Assembly (NCBI GenBank): GCA_023146115.1
Contig: JAGLCS010000059.1
Span: 1 to 57,963 of the forward strand
Length of the DNA stretch: 57,963 bases
DNA from: Abyssibacter sp.
Lineage (GTDB): Bacteria; Pseudomonadota; Gammaproteobacteria; Nevskiales; OUC007
Reading direction: 5' to 3'
Part shown: in pieces, positions 17,759 through 29,016 of the stretch
How positions within the stretch are numbered: position 1 is the first letter of the stretch
How the letters are laid out: every line of letters begins with the position of its first letter
Made by a program: the position numbers and the translations under genes
Notes under the pieces: model-generated
The model's input: only the letters and a program-made list of their open reading frames with translations
Database searches by the model: none
Told to the model about the DNA's origin: nothing

Positions 17759-19091
17759 CTGGGTTGCACAGGCGACCGGCGGCACGCTGCACGGGCAGGC
17801 CGCCGCGTTCACCGGCGTGACGCAGGACACCAGGACCTTGCAGGCGCAGGACTTGTATGTCGCGCTCAAGGGTGAACGTTTCGACGGGCACACCTACGTA
17901 CGCAAGGCGGCCTCGCTGGGTGCCGCCGGCGCGCTGGTTTCGGAGCTGACCGAACTGGATTTTCCGCAGGTTCTGGTCGACGACAGCCTGCGCGGATTGC
18001 AGTCGCTGGCCCGCGGTTGGTTGCAGCGCCACGACCTGCGCGTCGTGGCCGTGACCGGCAGCAACGGCAAGACCACCGTCAAGCAAATGCTGGCGGCGAT
18101 TCTTGAGCCTGTGGGATCGACGCTGGCGACGCATGGGAACCTGAACAACCACATTGGCTTGCCACTGACCCTGCTGCGCCTGCGCGCGCAGCATCGCTAC
18201 GCGGTGCTGGAAATGGGCGCGAGCAAGCCTGGCGATATCGCCGAGCTGGTCGGCATTGCCCCGCCGCAAGTCGCAGTGATCACCCATGCCGCAGCCGCTC
18301 ACCTGCAAGGCTTTGGCGGGTTGGACGGTGTGGCTCGGACCAAGGGTGAAATCTACGGAGGGTTGAGTGAGGACGGCGTGGCGGTGATCAATGCCGATGA
18401 CGCCTATGCCGATCTGTGGACGGGTCTGGCGCAAGGCCATCGCAGGCTGCGCTTTGGCTTGACGGCACCAGTGGAGGTGACAGCGAAGGCCCTGAGACCC
18501 GACGCGACCGGGACGCTGTTCACGCTGGTCCTGGTCGATGAGCGCGTCGAGGTCCGTCTGCCAGTGGCCGGCCGACATAACGTGATGAACGCCCTGGCAG
18601 CAGCGGCAGCGGCCCATGCACTGGGTTGCAGCGCGGCCCAGATTGCCGACGGGTTGAGCCGGCTTGAACCTGCGCCCGGACGGATGACCCCCCGCGTGGC
18701 CGCGACCGGCGCGCAAATCCTTGACGACACTTACAACGCCAATCCGGCGTCCCTGGCGGCGGCGCTAAGCGTGCTGGCTCAGCAGGACGGTCGGCGCTGG
18801 CTGGCTCTAGGCAATATGAATGAACTAGGCGCGGATGCTCAGCAGGCGCATCGGCAAGCGGGTGAGCAGGCGCGTGCTGCCGGTGTACAGCGGCTGTTCG
18901 TGATCGGCGATCTGGCGGTTCATGCGGCCGACGGATTCGGTGCCGGCGCCAGCGTGGCGGACTCCATGGACGCACTGGTGGAGCAGGTCGCCGAGGCGCG
19001 GGATGAAGACGTCTGCCTGCTGGTCAAGGGATCACGTGGCGCGCGCATGGAGCGCCTTGTCCAGGCGCTTGCCGTGGCGGAGGTGCACTGA
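17745..19091 (+). CDS. murF: UDP-MurNAc-tripeptide:D-Ala-D-Ala ligase MurF
   Basis: MurF attaches the D-alanyl-D-alanine dipeptide, completing the UDP-MurNAc-pentapeptide. The 448-residue protein starts '[15 protein letters not shown]', the usual family start, at an ATG inside the murE end. The ATP-binding motif TGSNGKTT is at 104-111, followed by '[14 protein letters not shown]' and, later, '[15 protein letters not shown]' and '[13 protein letters not shown]'. The stop shares one base with the mraY start, so all three genes are tightly coupled. Confidence 0.97.
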   Translation: MDTLDWVAQATGGTLHGQAAAFTGVTQDTRTLQAQDLYVALKGERFDGHTYVRKAASLGAAGALVSELTELDFPQVLVDDSLRGLQSLARGWLQRHDLRVVAVTGSNGKTTVKQMLAAILEPVGSTLATHGNLNNHIGLPLTLLRLRAQHRYAVLEMGASKPGDIAELVGIAPPQVAVITHAAAAHLQGFGGLDGVARTKGEIYGGLSEDGVAVINADDAYADLWTGLAQGHRRLRFGLTAPVEVTAKALRPDATGTLFTLVLVDERVEVRLPVAGRHNVMNALAAAAAAHALGCSAAQIADGLSRLEPAPGRMTPRVAATGAQILDDTYNANPASLAAALSVLAQQDGRRWLALGNMNELGADAQQAHRQAGEQARAAGVQRLFVIGDLAVHAADGFGAGASVADSMDALVEQVAEARDEDVCLLVKGSRGARMERLVQALAVAEVH

Positions 19092-20173
19092 TGCTGTACC
19101 ACCTGACCGATGTGCTGGAGCGGATCTACAGCGGCTTCAACCTGTTCGATTACCTGACGGTTCGCGCGATTCTCGGGGTGCTGACCGCCTTGGTCGTGTC
19201 GCTGGTCTTCGGGCCGATCCTGATCCGCCGGCTGACCAGCCGGCAGATCGGCCAGGTCATTCGCGACGACGGGCCGCAAAGCCACCTGGTCAAGGCCGGC
19301 ACGCCCACCATGGGTGGGTTGCTGATCCTGGCAGCCGTGATTATCGCGACCCTGCTGTGGTCGGACCTGAGTAACCGCTTCGTGTGGATTGCGGTGTTCG
19401 TCACCGTCGCATTCGGCATCGTCGGCTTTATTGATGACTACCGGAAAATCCGCTTCGGTAATTCCAAAGGCCTGTCGGCCAAAGCGAAGTACTTCTGGCT
19501 GAGCCTGACTGGCTTTATGGCGAGCGGAGTGCTTTACGCGACGGCCGAGACGCCGGTGGAAACCACGCTTTATTTTCCGTTCTTCAAGGAGCTGGCCATC
19601 CCGCTGGGCGGCTTCTTCGTGCTCTGGGGTTATCTGGTCATTGTTGGCACCAGCAACGCGGTGAACCTCACCGATGGGCTGGATGGCCTGGCGATCATGC
19701 CCTGCGTGCTGGTTGCCTCGGCGCTAGGCGTGTTCGCTTACGCCACCGGCAACACGGTGTATTCCGAGTACCTGGGGATTCCCTACGTGGCCGGCGTTGG
19801 CGAACTGGCCATCTTCTGTACGGCTATTGGCGGTGCGGGTCTGGGCTTTCTGTGGTTCAACACCTACCCGGCCCAGGTGTTCATGGGCGACATCGGGGCG
19901 CTGGCGTTAGGCGGTGCACTGGGCGTGGTCGCGCTGATGGTTCGGCAGGAACTGGTGCTGGTCGTCATGGGCGGCGTGTTTGTCGCCGAGACCGTGTCCG
20001 TGATTCTGCAAGTGGCCTCCTTCAAGCTGACCGGGCGCCGCATCTTCCGCATGGCGCCGCTGCATCATCATTTCGAGCTCAAGGGCTGGGCCGAGCCAAA
20101 GATCATCGTGCGCTTCTGGATCATCACCCTGGTCTTGGTCTTGATCGGCCTCTCCACGTTGAAGGTGCGATGA
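19091..20173 (+). CDS. mraY: Phospho-MurNAc-pentapeptide transferase MraY
   Basis: MraY transfers phospho-MurNAc-pentapeptide to undecaprenyl phosphate, forming lipid I at the inner membrane. The 360-residue protein has about ten hydrophobic segments and the catalytic cytoplasmic motifs 'GFIDDYRKI' (paired Asp), '[10 protein letters not shown]', '[12 protein letters not shown]' and the His-rich '[13 protein letters not shown]'. Length and order match the E. coli enzyme. It overlaps murD by 4 bp (ATGA). Confidence 0.98.
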   Translation: MLYHLTDVLERIYSGFNLFDYLTVRAILGVLTALVVSLVFGPILIRRLTSRQIGQVIRDDGPQSHLVKAGTPTMGGLLILAAVIIATLLWSDLSNRFVWIAVFVTVAFGIVGFIDDYRKIRFGNSKGLSAKAKYFWLSLTGFMASGVLYATAETPVETTLYFPFFKELAIPLGGFFVLWGYLVIVGTSNAVNLTDGLDGLAIMPCVLVASALGVFAYATGNTVYSEYLGIPYVAGVGELAIFCTAIGGAGLGFLWFNTYPAQVFMGDIGALALGGALGVVALMVRQELVLVVMGGVFVAETVSVILQVASFKLTGRRIFRMAPLHHHFELKGWAEPKIIVRFWIITLVLVLIGLSTLKVR

Positions 20174-21504
20174 GCGGCGTCGCCCAACAGTTCTGGTTGG
20201 TCGCCGGTCTGGGTCTGACCGGTCGTTCGGCTGTTCGCCATTTACTGGAACAGGGCGCACAGCTGCGTGCCGCGGACAACCGCGCCGACCTGGCGCTTGC
20301 CGATACCTGGCAGGACGGTATCGACCTGCATCTTGGCCCCTTTTCCGTGGACCTGTTGCTGGGCGTTGATGCGGTCCTTGCCTCACCGGGCTTGCCCTTT
20401 GACGATCCCCTATTCGTCGAGGCGCGTTCGCGTGGCATTCCGGTTATCAGCGATATCGAGCTGTTTGCCCGTGCCTGGGACAAGCCGGTCATCGGTGTGA
20501 CCGGTTCGAATGGCAAGAGCACCGTGGTCACGCTGCTGCAGGTCTTGCTCGAGGCAGCCGGCAAGCGGGTGGCTGTCGGAGGCAACATCGGTACGCCAGC
20601 GCTGGAGTTGTTGTCACAGGAGGCCGATCTCGCCGTTCTGGAGTTATCCAGCTTTCAGCTCGAGCTGACCGAAAGCCTACGTTGCGATGCCGCCTGCGTT
20701 CTGAATGTCAGCGCCGATCACATCGACCGGCACGAGACGCTGGAACATTACACCGCGCTGAAATCGCGCATTTACCAGGGCGCGCGTTGCGCCGTAGTCA
20801 ATCTGGACGATCCGGCTGTTGCAGCCATGCCCACGTCGGACATTCGCCGAACCTTTAGCGCGAGGGTCGCTGCGGACTGGGAAATCCGCTCGCAGTCGGG
20901 GCGGACAGCACTGCTGCATCAACAGGCCACATGGATCACCGCGTCCGAGTTGCGGCTGGTCGGTGATCACAATTTGTCCAACGTGGCCGCGGCACTGGCC
21001 CTGCTGGAGTCGGTGGGTGTCGAGCCTGACGACGGCCGGGTGCGCGAAGCTTTGACGCAGTTTCCCGGCCTGCCTCATCGCTGCCAGTGGGTGGCGGAGC
21101 AGAACGGCGTAACCTGGATCAACGACTCCAAGGGCACCAATGTCGGTGCCACGCTGGCGGCGCTCAACGGCGTGACGCCGCCGATTGTGTTGCTCGCTGG
21201 TGGTCTGGCGAAGGACGGTGATTTCCAACCCTGGGCTGAGCCGTTGGCATCACGCGGCCGGGCCGCGATTCTTTATGGCCACGACGCCGGACGGATTCGC
21301 GCTCACCTGGAGGGGAGCCTGCCCATACACGTCGAGGCCGATCTGGCCGCAAGCGTGCAGAGAGCCCGGTCCATTGCCTCCAATGGCGACACGGTGCTGC
21401 TGTCGCCGGGCTGCGCCAGCCAGGATCAGTTTCGCGATTACATCGAACGCGGCGAGCGTTTTGTCGAACTCGTCGGTGGCGGAGGTGACGCATGCTCCGC
21501 TTGA
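20170..21504 (+). CDS. murD: UDP-MurNAc-L-Ala:D-Glu ligase MurD
   Basis: MurD adds D-glutamate, the second residue of the stem peptide. I chose the ATG that overlaps the mraY stop, giving 444 residues with an N-terminal '[17 protein letters not shown]' nucleotide-binding motif. The ATP loop TGSNGKST is at 111-118, followed by '[11 protein letters not shown]' and, near the C-terminal domain boundary, '[17 protein letters not shown]'. The reading frame runs about 300 bp upstream inside mraY, but this part has no homology. The stop overlaps ftsW by 13 bp. Confidence 0.97.
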   Translation: MSGVAQQFWLVAGLGLTGRSAVRHLLEQGAQLRAADNRADLALADTWQDGIDLHLGPFSVDLLLGVDAVLASPGLPFDDPLFVEARSRGIPVISDIELFARAWDKPVIGVTGSNGKSTVVTLLQVLLEAAGKRVAVGGNIGTPALELLSQEADLAVLELSSFQLELTESLRCDAACVLNVSADHIDRHETLEHYTALKSRIYQGARCAVVNLDDPAVAAMPTSDIRRTFSARVAADWEIRSQSGRTALLHQQATWITASELRLVGDHNLSNVAAALALLESVGVEPDDGRVREALTQFPGLPHRCQWVAEQNGVTWINDSKGTNVGATLAALNGVTPPIVLLAGGLAKDGDFQPWAEPLASRGRAAILYGHDAGRIRAHLEGSLPIHVEADLAASVQRARSIASNGDTVLLSPGCASQDQFRDYIERGERFVELVGGGGDACSA

Positions 21505-22676
21505 ACACGCTGATGCTGCGGCCGACCCTGCAGGGTCGTTACACCGATCACTGGTTGCTGGGGGCTGGGGGGTTACTGCTGGTCTTCGGCCTGATCATGG
21601 TGGCATCGGCGTCGGTGGCGGTCGCCGAGCGCCAGACCGGTGACATGCTGTACTACTTCCGCCGCCAGCTGGCGTTCGCCGGTTTGGGTCTGATCGCGAC
21701 GGCGGCGATGTATTCGATTCCGATGCGGTATTGGTCCCGTGCGGGTTTCGCGCTGCTGGGATTCGGGTTGTTGCTGCTGGTGCTGGTTTTGATTCCGGGC
21801 ATCGGGCACGAAGTCAACGGTGCCCGTCGCTGGCTGGATCTCGGGCCGGTGAATCTCCAGGCGTCAGAAGTTGCGCGGCTTTGCATCATTCTTTATCTGG
21901 CCAGCTATGTGACCCGCCACCGGGCACAGGTCCAGACCAGAATCCGCGGTCTTTTGCGGCCGGTGCTTCCGCTCGGCGTCGCGGCCGTGTTGCTGCTGGC
22001 GGAACCTGATTTCGGATCGACCGCTGTGCTGCTGGCCGTGGCCGCGGTCATGCTGTTCCTCGCAGGGGCCAAGCTGCTCCATCTGTTGCTGCTGGGCTCG
22101 GTGGGCGTCGGCACGCTGGCGGTGCTGCTCGTGTCCTCGCCGTACCGCCTGAAGCGACTCTCCAGCTTTCGTGATCCATTTGCCGACCCCTTTGATGGTG
22201 GCTTCCAGCTCACGCAGTCGCTAATCGCTATTGGGCGGGGCGAATGGACCGGTGTCGGCTTTGGCAACAGCATTCAGAAACTGCTTTACCTGCCGGAAAC
22301 GCATACCGATTTTTTGTTCGCCGTGATTGCCGAAGAGCTCGGCCTGGTCGGCGTCGTTGTGTTAATGGCCGTGTTCGGCGTGCTGGTTTGGCGCGGATTT
22401 CTGGTGGCGCAAACGGCCGCCAATCGCGAGGACTTCTTCAGCGCGTATGTGGCCTGGGCCATTGCCGCCTGGGTCGGCCTACAGGCATCGATCAACATCG
22501 CCGTGAACATGGGCGTGCTGCCCACCAAGGGCCTGACCATGCCCTTCATCAGCTACGGCGGCAGCAGTTTGCTGGTGACCTGTGCTTCGCTCGGGTTGCT
22601 GCTGCGGGTGGATCGCGAGAACCGGATGGCGGAGAAAACCGACGGTCCTGCGCGACCGGCAGGAGCGGCCCGATGA
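21492..22676 (+). CDS. ftsW: Septal peptidoglycan glycosyltransferase FtsW
   Basis: FtsW is the SEDS-family polymerase that works with FtsI at the septum. The 394-residue protein has about ten hydrophobic segments and the conserved 'NGARRWLDLGPVNLQASEVARL' signature (split near residues 109-130), the catalytic Asp in 'EPDFGSTAVLL', the large periplasmic loop 'GGFQLTQSLIAIGRG', and 'LPETHTDFLFAVIAEELG'. The PFISYGGSS segment near the end is also family-defining. It overlaps murG by 4 bp. Confidence 0.97.
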   Translation: MLRLNTLMLRPTLQGRYTDHWLLGAGGLLLVFGLIMVASASVAVAERQTGDMLYYFRRQLAFAGLGLIATAAMYSIPMRYWSRAGFALLGFGLLLLVLVLIPGIGHEVNGARRWLDLGPVNLQASEVARLCIILYLASYVTRHRAQVQTRIRGLLRPVLPLGVAAVLLLAEPDFGSTAVLLAVAAVMLFLAGAKLLHLLLLGSVGVGTLAVLLVSSPYRLKRLSSFRDPFADPFDGGFQLTQSLIAIGRGEWTGVGFGNSIQKLLYLPETHTDFLFAVIAEELGLVGVVVLMAVFGVLVWRGFLVAQTAANREDFFSAYVAWAIAAWVGLQASINIAVNMGVLPTKGLTMPFISYGGSSLLVTCASLGLLLRVDRENRMAEKTDGPARPAGAAR

Positions 22677-23737
22677 AGGTCGCGATCGCAGCCGGTGGTA
22701 CCGGTGGGCACGTGTTTCCGGGTCTGGCCGTTGCCGAGCGCCTGCTGGAGATGGGCCATGACGTGGTCTGGCTGGGCACCGAGCAGGGTTTCGAGGCGCG
22801 CATTCTCAAGGGGCGGTCGATTCCGGCTCGCTGGCTCACCATCGCCGGCGTGCGCGGAAAGGGTGCCTTGACCCTGCTACAGGCGCCGTTGCGCTTGCTG
22901 CGCGCCGTGGCTCAATGCTGGCAGCTGCTGCGTGAAGAGCAACCGGACGTGCTGCTCGGAATGGGCGGTTTTGTCGCGGGGCCGACGGGGCTGGCGTCAT
23001 GGTTGCGTCGGGTCCCGCTGGTGATTCATGAGCAGAATGCCGCGCCCGGCATGACCAACCGTGTTCTGTCGCGGCTGGCCACCGTGAGTCTGCAGGCGTT
23101 TCCGGGTGCTTTGGCCCAGGCCGAGGTGGTGGGCAACCCCGTGCGGTCGGTGTTCGCGGCCCTGCCCGCGCCGGAGCAGCGACAGGTGCCCGATAGCGAG
23201 CGGCCACGGCTGCTGGTTGTCGGTGGCAGCCAGGGTGCTCGGGCGCTGAATGAGCGCGTGCCGGCAGCACTCGCCTTGATCGATCCGGCTCAGCGGCCGG
23301 TTGTGACACATCAGGGCGGGCGCACGCTGGCCGTTGCTGAAGCCGCCTATGCTCAGGCCGGCGTTGAGGCAACGATCCGGGAATTCATCGATGACATCGC
23401 CGCCGCCTATGCCGCCGCGGACATCGTGGTCTGCCGGTCCGGCGCATTGACCGTTGCCGAGCTTGCGGCTGCCGGCTGCCCGTCGATTCTGGTGCCATTC
23501 CCGGCCGCCGTAGACGACCATCAGACGGCGAATGCGGCTTATCTGGCCGATGCGGATGCCGCTGTGCTGATGCCTGAATCCGGCCTGACGGCGGAATCGC
23601 TCGCGGATGCTCTTCTACCGCTGCTAAGCGATCGCGCACGTCGGCTCGAAATGGCCACCAACGCGCGGCGCATGGCCTGGCCGGATGCCTGCCAGCGGAT
23701 CGTGGACGTTTGTCTGGATGCCGGGGGTGCCGCATGA
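22673..23737 (+). CDS. murG: Lipid II synthase glycosyltransferase MurG
   Basis: MurG transfers GlcNAc to lipid I, making lipid II on the inner face of the membrane. The start chosen overlaps the ftsW stop and gives 354 residues beginning '[18 protein letters not shown]', with the first glycine-rich loop GGTGGH at 8-13. The second G-loop '[13 protein letters not shown]' and the UDP-GlcNAc-binding '[20 protein letters not shown]' segment are intact. The open frame upstream lies within ftsW and is not part of the gene. It overlaps murC by 4 bp. Confidence 0.97.
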   Translation: MKVAIAAGGTGGHVFPGLAVAERLLEMGHDVVWLGTEQGFEARILKGRSIPARWLTIAGVRGKGALTLLQAPLRLLRAVAQCWQLLREEQPDVLLGMGGFVAGPTGLASWLRRVPLVIHEQNAAPGMTNRVLSRLATVSLQAFPGALAQAEVVGNPVRSVFAALPAPEQRQVPDSERPRLLVVGGSQGARALNERVPAALALIDPAQRPVVTHQGGRTLAVAEAAYAQAGVEATIREFIDDIAAAYAAADIVVCRSGALTVAELAAAGCPSILVPFPAAVDDHQTANAAYLADADAAVLMPESGLTAESLADALLPLLSDRARRLEMATNARRMAWPDACQRIVDVCLDAGGAA

Positions 23738-25158
23738 GGCACCGCAGTGTCGTGGACCAGCCGATGCGTCGCGTCCGTCGCATTCACATGATCGGGATCG
23801 GCGGCGTCGGTATGGCGGGTATTGCCGAGGTGCTGCTGAACCTTGGATACCAAGTGGCCGGCAGCGACCTTCGGGCGTCACCGACGGTCGAGCGCTTGCG
23901 TTCCCTGGGGGCTGAGATTGCGATCGGTCATGCGGCTGACAATGTCGTCGATGCCGATGTTGTGGTGACGTCCACTGCGGTGGACCCCGAGAACCCCGAG
24001 GTCGCCTATGCGCAGGAGCACCGGATTCCGGTGGTTCGCCGCGCGGAGATGCTCGCCGAGCTGATGCGTTTCCGCTACGGCATTGCCGTGGCGGGTACGC
24101 ATGGCAAGACGACCACGACCAGCCTGGTCGCCGCCGTGCTGGCGGAGGGCGAGCTGGACCCGACCTTTGTCGTCGGCGGCAAGGTGTTATCTGCCGGCGC
24201 CAACGCACGTCTGGGCGAAGGACCTTATCTGGTCGCCGAGGCGGATGAGTCAGACGCGTCGTTCCTGCATCTAATGCCGTTGATGGCCGTGGTGACGAAT
24301 ATTGATTCGGACCACTTGGAGACATACGGCGGCGAGTTCAGTCAGCTCAAGCGGACCTTCATCGAATTCATTCATCAGTTGCCGTTCTATGGTTTGGCGG
24401 TGCTATGCGTCGATGACGCTGTGGTGGAGGAGCTGCTTCCGGAATTCGGTCGTCCACATCTGACGTACGGCCTGGGTGAATCCGCCGATGTGCGGGCCAC
24501 CGACGTGTCGGTGGATGGCTCTGGCAGTCACTTTGACTTGCACCTTCCCAATGCCGTCTCGCCGACGCGTGTGCACCTGAACCTGCCGGGGGAGCACAAC
24601 GTGCTCAATGCGCTGGCGGCCGCCGCCGTGGCCCATGAGCTGGATGTGAGCGCCGAAGCGATTGGTCGAGCGCTGAGTCAGTTCGGCGGCATCGGCCGAC
24701 GTTGCGAGCGGGTCGGGGAGCTGGTCGTCGACGGCGGCACCGTGATGCTGGTGGACGACTACGGTCACCATCCACGCGAAGTCCAGGCGACGATAACAGC
24801 CATGCGTGCGGCCTGGCCGGAACGCCGGCTGGTGGTTGTTTTCCAGCCACATCGCTACACCCGGACGCGGGATCTTTTCGACGATTTCTGCAACGTATTG
24901 GCGGATGTCGACACGCTGCTGCTCAGCGAAGTCTATCCCGCCGGTGAGCAACCGATCGCCGGCGCCGACGGTCGAGCCCTGGCGCGAGGCATCCGTGCTC
25001 GTGGCAAGTCGCAACCGATCTTCGTCGATTCGATCGGGGAGGTTCCGGACGTGCTGGCCGACGTACTGCAGGCGAACGATGTGCTGCTAACGCTGGGCGC
25101 CGGCAATGTTGGCAGCCTGCCGAGCGTGTTGATGTCGCAGTTTGGGGGTGCACCGTGA
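23734..25158 (+). CDS. murC: UDP-MurNAc:L-alanine ligase MurC
   Basis: MurC adds L-alanine to UDP-MurNAc, the first stem-peptide step. With the ATG that overlaps the murG stop, the protein has 474 residues: a Rossmann-like N-terminus '[17 protein letters not shown]' at about 18-34, the ATP loop GTHGKTTT at 121-128, and the C-terminal '[11 protein letters not shown]' and '[10 protein letters not shown]' segments. A later internal ATG (residue 11) is possible. It overlaps murB by 4 bp (GTGA). Confidence 0.97.
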   Translation: MRHRSVVDQPMRRVRRIHMIGIGGVGMAGIAEVLLNLGYQVAGSDLRASPTVERLRSLGAEIAIGHAADNVVDADVVVTSTAVDPENPEVAYAQEHRIPVVRRAEMLAELMRFRYGIAVAGTHGKTTTTSLVAAVLAEGELDPTFVVGGKVLSAGANARLGEGPYLVAEADESDASFLHLMPLMAVVTNIDSDHLETYGGEFSQLKRTFIEFIHQLPFYGLAVLCVDDAVVEELLPEFGRPHLTYGLGESADVRATDVSVDGSGSHFDLHLPNAVSPTRVHLNLPGEHNVLNALAAAAVAHELDVSAEAIGRALSQFGGIGRRCERVGELVVDGGTVMLVDDYGHHPREVQATITAMRAAWPERRLVVVFQPHRYTRTRDLFDDFCNVLADVDTLLLSEVYPAGEQPIAGADGRALARGIRARGKSQPIFVDSIGEVPDVLADVLQANDVLLTLGAGNVGSLPSVLMSQFGGAP

Positions 25159-26045
25159 GTCTCGGGCACCTGCGCGGCGAACTGCGGATCAACGAACCGC
25201 TGATGCGCTACACCAGTTGGCGTGTCGGTGGCCCGGCCGACCGGTACTACAAGCCGGCGGATGGTGACGATCTCGCAGAGTTCATGCACCGCTTGCCGAC
25301 TGGCGAATCGATTCTGTGGATTGGCCTGGGCAGTAATCTGCTGATTCGCGATGGCGGATTCCGCGGCACAACGGTCAGCATCCACGGGGTGCTGGATACG
25401 GTGCGGCGTGTGGACGATACCCGCATTTTCGTTGAGGCTGGCGTGCACTGCGCACGGCTGGCCAAGCTCGCCGCGAGCTGGGGATTGGCCGGTGGTGAGT
25501 TCTTTGCCGGAATTCCCGGCACGATAGGCGGCGCGCTGGCGATGAACGCAGGTGCCTGGGGTGGCGAAACCTGGTCCGTCGTGCGCTCGGTGAACGTGAT
25601 CGGCCGCGACGGCAGCACCCGTACGCTAGGTGCCGAGGCCTTCGAGATCGGCTACCGCAGCGTGACCCCGCCGGAACCCCATCTCTGGTTCGTCGCCGCG
25701 GAACTGGAGTTGCAGCCGGACGAAAACGGCGGCGCCGCCGGTCGCATCCGCGACATGATTGCCGAACGCAAGGCCAAGCAACCCGTGGGCAAGCCATCCT
25801 GCGGATCGGTGTTTCGCAATCCGACTGGCGATCACGCCGCTCGCTTGATCGAGGCCGCCGGGCTCAAGGGCCACCAGATCGGTGATGCCGAGGTGTCGAC
25901 CAAGCATGCGAACTTCATTATCAATCGCGGCCATGCGCTGGCCGCCGACATCGAATCGCTAATCACGCAGGTACGCGAAACGGTTCAGCACAAGTTCGCT
26001 GTGGATCTGGTCCCCGAAGTCCGCATTGTCGGGGAGGTCGCGTGA
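25155..26045 (+). CDS. murB: UDP-N-acetylenolpyruvoylglucosamine reductase MurB
   Basis: MurB is the FAD enzyme that reduces the MurA product to UDP-MurNAc. The 296-residue length and the segment '[26 protein letters not shown]' (spread over about 208-233) indicate the compact type II form rather than the longer E. coli type I enzyme; the catalytic Ser is in 'CGSVFRNP'. FAD-binding segments '[13 protein letters not shown]' and '[22 protein letters not shown]' are intact. The GTG start overlaps the murC stop. Its presence inside the dcw cluster differs from E. coli, where murB is elsewhere. Confidence 0.96.
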   Translation: MSLGHLRGELRINEPLMRYTSWRVGGPADRYYKPADGDDLAEFMHRLPTGESILWIGLGSNLLIRDGGFRGTTVSIHGVLDTVRRVDDTRIFVEAGVHCARLAKLAASWGLAGGEFFAGIPGTIGGALAMNAGAWGGETWSVVRSVNVIGRDGSTRTLGAEAFEIGYRSVTPPEPHLWFVAAELELQPDENGGAAGRIRDMIAERKAKQPVGKPSCGSVFRNPTGDHAARLIEAAGLKGHQIGDAEVSTKHANFIINRGHALAADIESLITQVRETVQHKFAVDLVPEVRIVGEVA

Positions 26046-27001
26046 TGCCGTTGCCTGGTTCGAATCCCGCTCCAAACCCCGCCGCCTTCGGTCGCGTGGC
26101 GGTGTTGATGGGCGGCTGGTCCGCTGAGCGCGCGGTGTCGTTGGATTCCGGCGCCTGCGTGCTGGATGCCCTGTTGGCTGCTGGCGTGGATGCGCATCGC
26201 GTCGATCCGCAACCGGCTGACCTGCTGCAGCTCAAAGCCCAAGGTTTCGACCGGGTGTTCAATATTCTCCACGGCACGCCGGGGGAGGACGGCATTCTCC
26301 AAGGGGCCTGCGCGCTGCAAGGTCTCCCGGTGACGGGAAGCGGCCTGCAGGCCAGCGCCAACTCGCTGGACAAGGGCGCAACCAAGGCGCTTTGGCGTCA
26401 GGCCAAGCTGCCGGTTGCCGACGATGTGCTGTTGCGTGAGTCGGCCCAGGTCGATATCGATGCCATCATCGATCGGCTCGGCCTGCCGGTGTTCGTCAAG
26501 CCGGCATGGCAGGGCTCCAGCGTGGGTGTGGCGCGTGCGGCGGATGCCGATAGCCTGCGTCTGGCGGTGGCTGCTGCCGCCGAGCACCCGGGGCCGGTGT
26601 TGATCGAGGCCGAGATCCGGGGCGCCGAGTACACCCTGGGCGTCGTCGGCGAGACCTGGTTGCCGCCGATCCGAATCGAGGCCGCCGCCGGTTTCTACGA
26701 CTACGAAGCCAAGTACCTGTCAGACGACACCCGTTATCTGATTCCCTGCGGGCTAGCGCCCGAGATGCAAACCGCCGTTGCGCGGCTCGCTGCCGAGGCC
26801 TATCGCGTGCTGGGCTGCGCTGGCTGGGGACGCGTGGATCTAATGATCGATGCGGACGGCCAGCCGAAGTTGCTGGAGGTGAACACCACCCCGGGCATGA
26901 CCACGCATTCGCTGGTGCCGAAGGCCGCTGCGGCGCTGGGCTGGTCCATGGAAGACCTGGTGGTCCGGATTCTGACGACCACGTTGGAGGGCACGCCATG
27001 A
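26042..27001 (+). CDS. ddlB: D-alanine--D-alanine ligase DdlB
   Basis: Ddl makes the D-Ala-D-Ala dipeptide used by MurF. The 319-residue ATP-grasp protein has 'VAVLMGGWSAERAVSLDSG' at the N-terminus, the 'LHGTPGEDGILQG' substrate loop near 80-90, 'PVFVKPAWQGSSVGVARA' for ATP binding, and the Mg-binding 'LLEVNTTPGMTTHSLVPKAA' near the end. The start is GTG in a GTGA overlap with murB, or the ATG immediately after it. It overlaps ftsQ by 4 bp. Confidence 0.97.
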   Translation: MMPLPGSNPAPNPAAFGRVAVLMGGWSAERAVSLDSGACVLDALLAAGVDAHRVDPQPADLLQLKAQGFDRVFNILHGTPGEDGILQGACALQGLPVTGSGLQASANSLDKGATKALWRQAKLPVADDVLLRESAQVDIDAIIDRLGLPVFVKPAWQGSSVGVARAADADSLRLAVAAAAEHPGPVLIEAEIRGAEYTLGVVGETWLPPIRIEAAAGFYDYEAKYLSDDTRYLIPCGLAPEMQTAVARLAAEAYRVLGCAGWGRVDLMIDADGQPKLLEVNTTPGMTTHSLVPKAAAALGWSMEDLVVRILTTTLEGTP

Positions 27002-27747
27002 GTGTGGCCATCGACGCCCTGCGGCCCATTCGCGCGGTCGCGACGGATGCGCCCAAGCGGCCTTGGTTCGGCACGTTGTTGCTGACGCTGGTCACGGCCC
27101 TGGTGGTGTTCTGGGTGCTGGCGAGCCAGTCCGGACCCTTGAATCTGGAGGTGCACGGGGTGGTGGATTCCGATCCTCAGGCCGTGCGCGCCGCGACGAT
27201 CGGTTATCTGGACGCCGGGTTGTTCAAGGTGTCTCCGGAAGCCGTTGAGCGCAGCCTAGAAGCGTTGCCCTGGGTGGCGTCCGCACAGGTCTCGCGCCGG
27301 TTTCCAGACCGTTTGCTGGCCCGCGTTGCCGAACACCGAGCGGTTGCCCGTTGGGGCGACTCGGCCCTGATCGCTGGCGACGGCACCATTTTTTCGCCCC
27401 CGCAGGCGAGCTGGCCGAGCGGATTGCCGCGTCTGGACGGGCCCCCGGAAGCACGGCAGGACATGCTCAAGCAATGGGCAGTGCTGATGGAGACCCCGGC
27501 CTTGGGTGACGTGGAACTCAACGCTCTGGCCATTGACGACCGCGGTGCCTGGACGGCGGAACTCTCCGATGGCGTGCAGCTGCGACTGGGTCGCACGGGG
27601 ATTCCTGAACGCATGCAGCGCTTCGCCGGCCCGGTTCGCCAGGCACTGGCCGAGCGCTGGCAGGCCGTGGCCACGATTGATCTTCGCTACACCAATGGGT
27701 TTGCAGTGGGCTGGCGTGAACCCCCGCAAACCTCAGAGAGGAACTGA
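26998..27747 (+). CDS. ftsQ: Cell division protein FtsQ
   Basis: FtsQ links early and late divisome proteins. The 249-residue protein has a cytoplasmic N-terminus, one membrane segment at about 24-42 and a POTRA domain starting at 'LNLEVHGVVDSDPQAVRAA' and running through 'LPWVASAQVSRRFPDRLLARV', followed by the beta domain. Sequence, order and topology all fit. It overlaps ddlB by 4 bp and stops 4 bp before ftsA. Confidence 0.95.
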   Translation: MSVAIDALRPIRAVATDAPKRPWFGTLLLTLVTALVVFWVLASQSGPLNLEVHGVVDSDPQAVRAATIGYLDAGLFKVSPEAVERSLEALPWVASAQVSRRFPDRLLARVAEHRAVARWGDSALIAGDGTIFSPPQASWPSGLPRLDGPPEARQDMLKQWAVLMETPALGDVELNALAIDDRGAWTAELSDGVQLRLGRTGIPERMQRFAGPVRQALAERWQAVATIDLRYTNGFAVGWREPPQTSERN

Positions 27748-27751
27748 CGCC

Positions 27752-28984
27752 ATGTCGAGAAAAGTACAGAAAGATCTCATCGTCGGGCTGGATATCGGCA
27801 CCTCGAAGGTCGCCGCGATCGTCGGCGAGCTGAACGAGCAACAGGTGATCGAGATCATCGGCATCGGCACGCACCCATCCACCGGGATGAAAAAGGGCGT
27901 GGTGGTCAATATCGAGTCCACCGTGCAGTCGATCCGGCGGGCGGTCGAAGAGGCTGAACTGATGGCCGGCTGCCGTATCCAGTCGGTTTACACGGGGATT
28001 TCCGGCAGTCACGTCAAGAGTCTGAACTCGCACGGCATTGTCGCCGTGCGCAGCAAAGAGGTCAGCGAGGCGGATGTCGATCGTGTGATCGATGCGGCCT
28101 GTGCAGTGGCAATCCCGGCCGACCAGAAGACCTTGCACGTACTGCCACAGGAATTCGCGGTGGACGACCAGGAGGGTATCCAGGAACCGATTGGCATGTC
28201 CGGCGTGCGTCTCGAAGCCCGGGTGCACATGGTCACCGGCAGCGTGTCGGCCGCGCAGAATATTCACAAGTGCGTGCTGCGCTGTGGGCTGGATGTGGAC
28301 AAGCTGATTCTGGAACAGCTGGCGTCCAGCTACGCGGTCCTGACCGACGATGAAAAGGATCTCGGTGTCTGCATGGTCGATATCGGCGGCGGCACCAGCG
28401 ATATCGCGGTCTTTCACAAGGGTGCGATTCGCCATACGGCCGTCATCCCCATCGCCGGCGATCAGGTGACAAACGACATCGCCGTCGCCCTGCGTACCCC
28501 CACCCAGCATGCCGACGCCATCAAGGTGAAGTTCGGGCATGCGCTGCCCGAAATGCTCGAGCGCGACGAACAGATTGAGGTCGATAGCGTCGGAGACCGT
28601 CCGCCGCGTCGCCTGTCGCGGCTGACGCTGGCCGAGGTCATCCGCCCTCGCTATGAAGAACTGTTCCTCCTGATTCAGCGCGAGCTGCGCCGGTCAGGTT
28701 TCGACGAGATGCTGGCCGGCGGCGTCGTGCTGACTGGCGGCAGCAGCAAGATGGCAGGCGTGGTCGAGCTGGCGGAGGAGGTCTTTGACCTACCGGTCCG
28801 CCTCGGCATGCCGCACACCGTACAAGGGCTGACCGACGTCGCCCGCAACCCGCAACACGCCACCGGCATCGGGTTGCTCATCTTCGGGCAGAGAAATCTC
28901 CCGCACTACACCGGACAACCCGAAGGGTCCGGTTTCGCACAAGTCTGGGAACGCATGAAGAGCTGGTTCCAAGGCAATTTCTGA
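27752..28984 (+). CDS. ftsA: Cell division protein FtsA
   Basis: FtsA is the actin-like protein that tethers FtsZ to the membrane. The chosen ATG gives 410 residues beginning 'MSRKVQKDLIVGLDIGTSK'. Phosphate-binding loops 'GLDIGTSKVAAIVGE' and 'MVDIGGGTSDIAVFHKG' and the adenosine motif 'LTGGSSKMAGVVE' are intact. The C-terminal 'FAQVWERMKSWFQGNF' is an amphipathic helix, the expected membrane-targeting sequence. An open frame upstream overlaps ftsQ but is not homologous. Confidence 0.97.
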   Translation: MSRKVQKDLIVGLDIGTSKVAAIVGELNEQQVIEIIGIGTHPSTGMKKGVVVNIESTVQSIRRAVEEAELMAGCRIQSVYTGISGSHVKSLNSHGIVAVRSKEVSEADVDRVIDAACAVAIPADQKTLHVLPQEFAVDDQEGIQEPIGMSGVRLEARVHMVTGSVSAAQNIHKCVLRCGLDVDKLILEQLASSYAVLTDDEKDLGVCMVDIGGGTSDIAVFHKGAIRHTAVIPIAGDQVTNDIAVALRTPTQHADAIKVKFGHALPEMLERDEQIEVDSVGDRPPRRLSRLTLAEVIRPRYEELFLLIQRELRRSGFDEMLAGGVVLTGGSSKMAGVVELAEEVFDLPVRLGMPHTVQGLTDVARNPQHATGIGLLIFGQRNLPHYTGQPEGSGFAQVWERMKSWFQGNF

Positions 28985-29016
28985 TCGACTTTTTGGGGCA
29001 AACACGAGGTAACACC

